NCBI RefSeq assembly: GCF_005047635.1
Contig: NZ_SUKC01000005.1
Coordinates: forward strand, 124,001-188,000
Source of the DNA: Arthrobacter sp. CAU 1506
GTDB lineage: Bacteria; Actinomycetota; Actinomycetes; Actinomycetales; Micrococcaceae
Direction: 5' to 3'
DNA length: 64,000 nucleotides
A program made the position numbers and the translations under genes. The notes under the pieces were generated by a model, which saw only the letters and a program-made list of their open reading frames with translations, did no database searches and was not told the DNA's origin. Shown piece by piece: positions 61,778 through 64,000 of this stretch (position 1 is the first letter of the stretch; every line of letters starts with the position of its first letter).

Positions 61778-61803
61778 CGACGGCGGCGCTTGGCTTCCGA
61801 AGG

Positions 61804-62547
61804 TCAGGCGACGGCCGTGCGGCCGGATGAAGCGATGGCGTTTCCGGCCACTTTTGCCTGGCGAATGATCTCCCTGGTGCTCGGTGCCAGCAGGTCTGCG
61901 ACGCCCACCAGGTACAGGCCGATGGCGTTCAGGATGGCCACTGCGTTTTGCCCTGCCGCGATGCCCAGGCTACGCAGCAGCCGCCGCATCTGGTTCTGTG
62001 CGCAGCCCGTCAGGACCACGGTATCGGCGACCAGCAGCCCGCGTTCGGTGCGGATGACCCAGCGCTGGGCGCTGTCCCTGCTGATCGAAGGAACGCGGGC
62101 CGTGCGTGCCTCCAGCGCCCCAGAGTGCGGGTCCAACTGCAGGGCGGGAGCGCTTTTCCCGGAGGTCCGGCTGACTCCGCAGGCAAAGGTGCTGCGCCGA
62201 ATGTCGAGCTCATGGCTCGCGGCGTAGCCCTGCAGCAGCCGCAGTAGGTCATTGCGTTCGCCGCGGTCCGACGAGTCTGGCAACGGGGATCGGCGGCTGG
62301 GGTCGGACGGCTGCGAGAGCAGGCCTTCCACGACGATTGAGGACACGCCCCGGCGGCTCAGTTCACTGGCCACCGCCAATCCGGGCAGGCCGGAGCCGAT
62401 GACCACCGTGGTGGTGTACTCGGTCGGAACCTCTGGGGTAGAAGTGCCACTCAATGCACGGACTCCTTGAACGATAGGGAGAACCTCGGACGGCGAACGG
62501 ACCGCCCGCAACGCGTTGTGAAACTGTTGTTCAACAAGTAATTTCAT
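61804..62547 (-). CDS. NAD(P)/FAD-binding Rossmann protein, short
   Basis: A 247-residue protein with a dinucleotide-binding motif, TTVVIGSGLPGLAVASELSRRGVSSIVVEG (about residues 46-75), and a later TERGLLVADTVVLTGCAQNQMRRLLRSLGI segment typical of flavin-dependent pyridine-nucleotide oxidoreductases. At 247 residues it is shorter than a complete flavoprotein and lacks a recognisable C-terminal half. It may be a reduced family member or the remnant of a larger oxidoreductase; no stop or frameshift is evident within it. Function unassigned. Divergent from the universal stress protein gene. Confidence 0.68.
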   Translation of the reverse strand: MKLLVEQQFHNALRAVRSPSEVLPIVQGVRALSGTSTPEVPTEYTTTVVIGSGLPGLAVASELSRRGVSSIVVEGLLSQPSDPSRRSPLPDSSDRGERNDLLRLLQGYAASHELDIRRSTFACGVSRTSGKSAPALQLDPHSGALEARTARVPSISRDSAQRWVIRTERGLLVADTVVLTGCAQNQMRRLLRSLGIAAGQNAVAILNAIGLYLVGVADLLAPSTREIIRQAKVAGNAIASSGRTAVA

Positions 62548-62650
62548 CGAAGCCTACATAACTTTCCGGCCACTGAGAAGGGCTTTGTTGCAGAGTAAGC
62601 TGAGGGTAGCTGGCGAGGGAGCCAGTGCTACGTAGAGGGAGGCGGAACGA

Positions 62651-63673
62651 ATGACAGAAGCCACTGCCGGAAGCGCCGGACAGGGTGCCGCACCGCGCGG
62701 CATCGTGGTCGGAGTCGATGGCTCCGACCAGAGCATCTGCGCGTTGGTTTGGGCTGCTGAGGAGGCGCAGCGGCGCCGGACCCCCCTGCATGTCGTGACC
62801 GCCTACACCGTTCCGGTCTTTGCCGCATCGAGCATGGATGCCGGCTATGCCACCCTGGATGATTCGGTCATCCGCGAAGGTGCCGAAGCCGTGCTTGAGC
62901 AGGCCGTGGCGAAAATCGACGGCTACAACCTCGATGTGGACTCCCGCGTGGAAACCGGCGATGCTGCGGGGGTCCTGCTGGAGCTCTCCGAACAGGCCGA
63001 ACTCATCGTGGTCGGCACCCGCGGACGCGGCGGCTTCATGGGCAGGTTGCTCGGCTCGGTCAGCAGCGCCGTCCCGGCCCACGCCGAGTGCCCCACCGTG
63101 ACCATCCCGCTGGCCTGCGCGCCCCGGCTTGGCGACCTGGACATCGAAGTCCCGCGATCCAAGGAACAGGCCGTGCGGCCGGAGGACATCGAGAGGGTCG
63201 TCGTCGTCGGCGTCGACGGGTCCGAGCAGGCCCGCAATGCCACCCTGGTGGCCGCGGAGCAGGCGGAACGGCTTGGCTACCCGCTCAAGATGGTCTGCGC
63301 GCTGCCGCCCTTCACCGGCTCGCTGGCCTGGGTGCCCGCGCCGCTGGACCGGGAGGCGCTGTACTCAGACATCCGCGAGCAGCTCGACGCCGGCGTGGCC
63401 TGGATCAAGAGCCACTTCCCGAACCTGCACGTCATCGGCGAGGTGCAGGACGGTTCGCCGGTGGAACTCCTGATCGAGGCTACCCGCACGGCGGAACTGT
63501 TGGTGGTCGGTACGCGCGGCCGCGGCGGCTTCGCCGGAATGCTGCTCGGCTCCACCAGCCAAGGCGTGCTGCACCACGCCAAGGGGCCGGTCATGGTGGT
63601 CCCGGACAAGCACGACCCGCGGCTCGATGACCGCCGGAACTTCGGCCCGCTGCCGGACGCCGAAGGCCAGTAA
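62651..63673 (+). CDS. Tandem universal stress protein
   Basis: A 340-residue protein with two UspA domains. Each has the ATP-binding G-x2-G-x9-G-[ST] motif: VVGTRGRGGFMGRLLGSVSSAV and VVGTRGRGGFAGMLLGSTSQGV. The first domain begins GIVVGVDGSDQSICAL and the second VVVVGVDGSEQARNATL. Tandem Usp proteins of this kind are common in Actinobacteria under hypoxia and stress. GGAGGCGG lies about 9 nt before the ATG. A very strong terminator follows. Confidence 0.95.
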   Translation: MTEATAGSAGQGAAPRGIVVGVDGSDQSICALVWAAEEAQRRRTPLHVVTAYTVPVFAASSMDAGYATLDDSVIREGAEAVLEQAVAKIDGYNLDVDSRVETGDAAGVLLELSEQAELIVVGTRGRGGFMGRLLGSVSSAVPAHAECPTVTIPLACAPRLGDLDIEVPRSKEQAVRPEDIERVVVVGVDGSEQARNATLVAAEQAERLGYPLKMVCALPPFTGSLAWVPAPLDREALYSDIREQLDAGVAWIKSHFPNLHVIGEVQDGSPVELLIEATRTAELLVVGTRGRGGFAGMLLGSTSQGVLHHAKGPVMVVPDKHDPRLDDRRNFGPLPDAEGQ

Positions 63674-63681
63674 CCCATGTA

Positions 63682-63728
63682 CTAAGGGCTGGGCCCGGAA
63701 CCTGCGAGGTTCCGGGCCCAGCCCTTAG
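63682..63728. terminator. Strong intrinsic terminator after the universal stress protein gene
   Basis: A perfect 22-bp stem (63682-63703 with 63707-63728) closed by a GCG loop is followed by CAGTTTG. It separates the convergent Usp and NlpC/P60 genes. Confidence 0.88.
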
Positions 63729-63741
63729 CAGTTTGCTCCGT

Positions 63742-64000
63742 CTAGACGGCCCAGCGCGCCCCGACGGTGTGCAGCTTGCCGTACATGTGGCTGATGTTCG
63801 TCACGGTCAGTCCGACCTCGGGATTCAGGGCGTGGACCACCTGCCAGTTGCCGATGTAAATCGCCACGTGCCAGATGGCATTCGGTTCGCCCCAGAACAC
63901 CAAGTCGCCGGGCTGCAGCTGCGAGAGCGGAACCTTGTAGGGCGCTTGATCCAGCTGGGCCTGGGCTACGCGGGGGAGATAGCGCCCGGCGTTGCTGAAC
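63742..64000 (-). CDS. NlpC/P60 (C40) peptidase, C-terminal part
   Basis: The frame runs off the right edge; 86 C-terminal residues are visible. LQPGDLVFWGEPNAIWHVAIYIGNWQVVHA is the C-terminal half of an NlpC/P60 domain, including the catalytic His in WHVAIYIG. The catalytic Cys lies outside the window. These endopeptidases cleave peptidoglycan stem peptides during envelope remodelling. Whether a signal peptide or binding repeats precede the domain cannot be seen. Confidence 0.85.
   Translation of the reverse strand, partial: FSNAGRYLPRVAQAQLDQAPYKVPLSQLQPGDLVFWGEPNAIWHVAIYIGNWQVVHALNPEVGLTVTNISHMYGKLHTVGARWAV

Noticed and set aside
61699-61803. Purine riboswitch upstream of the AzgA-type permease
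   Set aside because: The gap is only 105 nt and contains a terminator of the upstream minus-strand gene. The conserved purine-aptamer loops are not seen.

Overview
The window is a high-GC actinobacterial chromosome segment. Gene content and order point to the Micrococcaceae, close to Arthrobacter: folP-folB-folK, a DUF3180 gene, two PH-domain genes, a DUF2520 gene, panC, lysS, lsr2 and clpC in series, and a disA-radA pair. Other Actinobacteria-typical signs are frequent GTG starts, ATGA/GTGA overlaps, PHO-box-like repeats, Lsr2, and several genes whose start codon lies 6-8 nt after a TANNNT hexamer (probable leaderless mRNAs). It is essentially ordinary core chromosome. I see no prophage, insertion sequence, CRISPR array or plasmid module.

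Layout. 1-7.4 kb: folate and pantothenate biosynthesis, membrane PH-domain proteins and lysyl-tRNA synthetase in one dense + strand run. 7.4-13.4 kb: an AT-rich gap, lsr2, clpC, an S9 peptidase and a short ArgA-type acetyltransferase. 13.5-19 kb: mutY, an exported unknown, disA, radA and a FUSC-type membrane protein. 19-25.2 kb: phosphate uptake, with pstSCAB behind a PHO-box-like tandem repeat and a convergent low-affinity pit/DUF47 pair behind a single PHO-like half site. 26.2-30.5 kb: tRNA-Lys and the complete ectoine/hydroxyectoine operon ectABCD. 30.7-38 kb: an ABC exporter pair, a 1023-residue FAD/Fe-S oxidoreductase and a GT2 glycosyltransferase, among several repeats. 38.2-42.7 kb: a LysR regulator divergent from putA. 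42.8-49.6 kb: small membrane proteins of unknown role, the 5-oxoprolinase genes pxpABC and a DUF445 protein. 49.6-57.3 kb: glycerophosphodiesterase, a GH15 trehalase-like enzyme with a large low-complexity insertion, azlCD, a zinc-type alcohol dehydrogenase, and three small enzymes or binding proteins. 57.3-57.6 kb: a gene-free interval that folds into several hairpins and looks like a standalone structured RNA. 57.6-64 kb: LysR with a divergent MHS-type transporter, an AzgA-type purine permease, a flavoprotein fragment, a tandem universal stress protein and the end of an NlpC/P60 hydrolase.

Functional themes are osmotic stress (ectoine and hydroxyectoine; proline and 5-oxoproline catabolism; trehalase), phosphate scavenging, and genome maintenance or c-di-AMP signalling (disA, radA, mutY). 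The most promising undescribed items are the structured RNA with a C6 apical loop near 57.4-57.6 kb, a 117-bp element bounded by perfect 15-bp inverted repeats at 33.1 kb, a repeat-rich in-frame insertion inside the FAD/Fe-S oxidoreductase that shares a 12-mer with nearby terminators, and a possible attenuator with a seven-codon leader ORF at 43.5 kb. These are readings of sequence only; no search or folding program was run.
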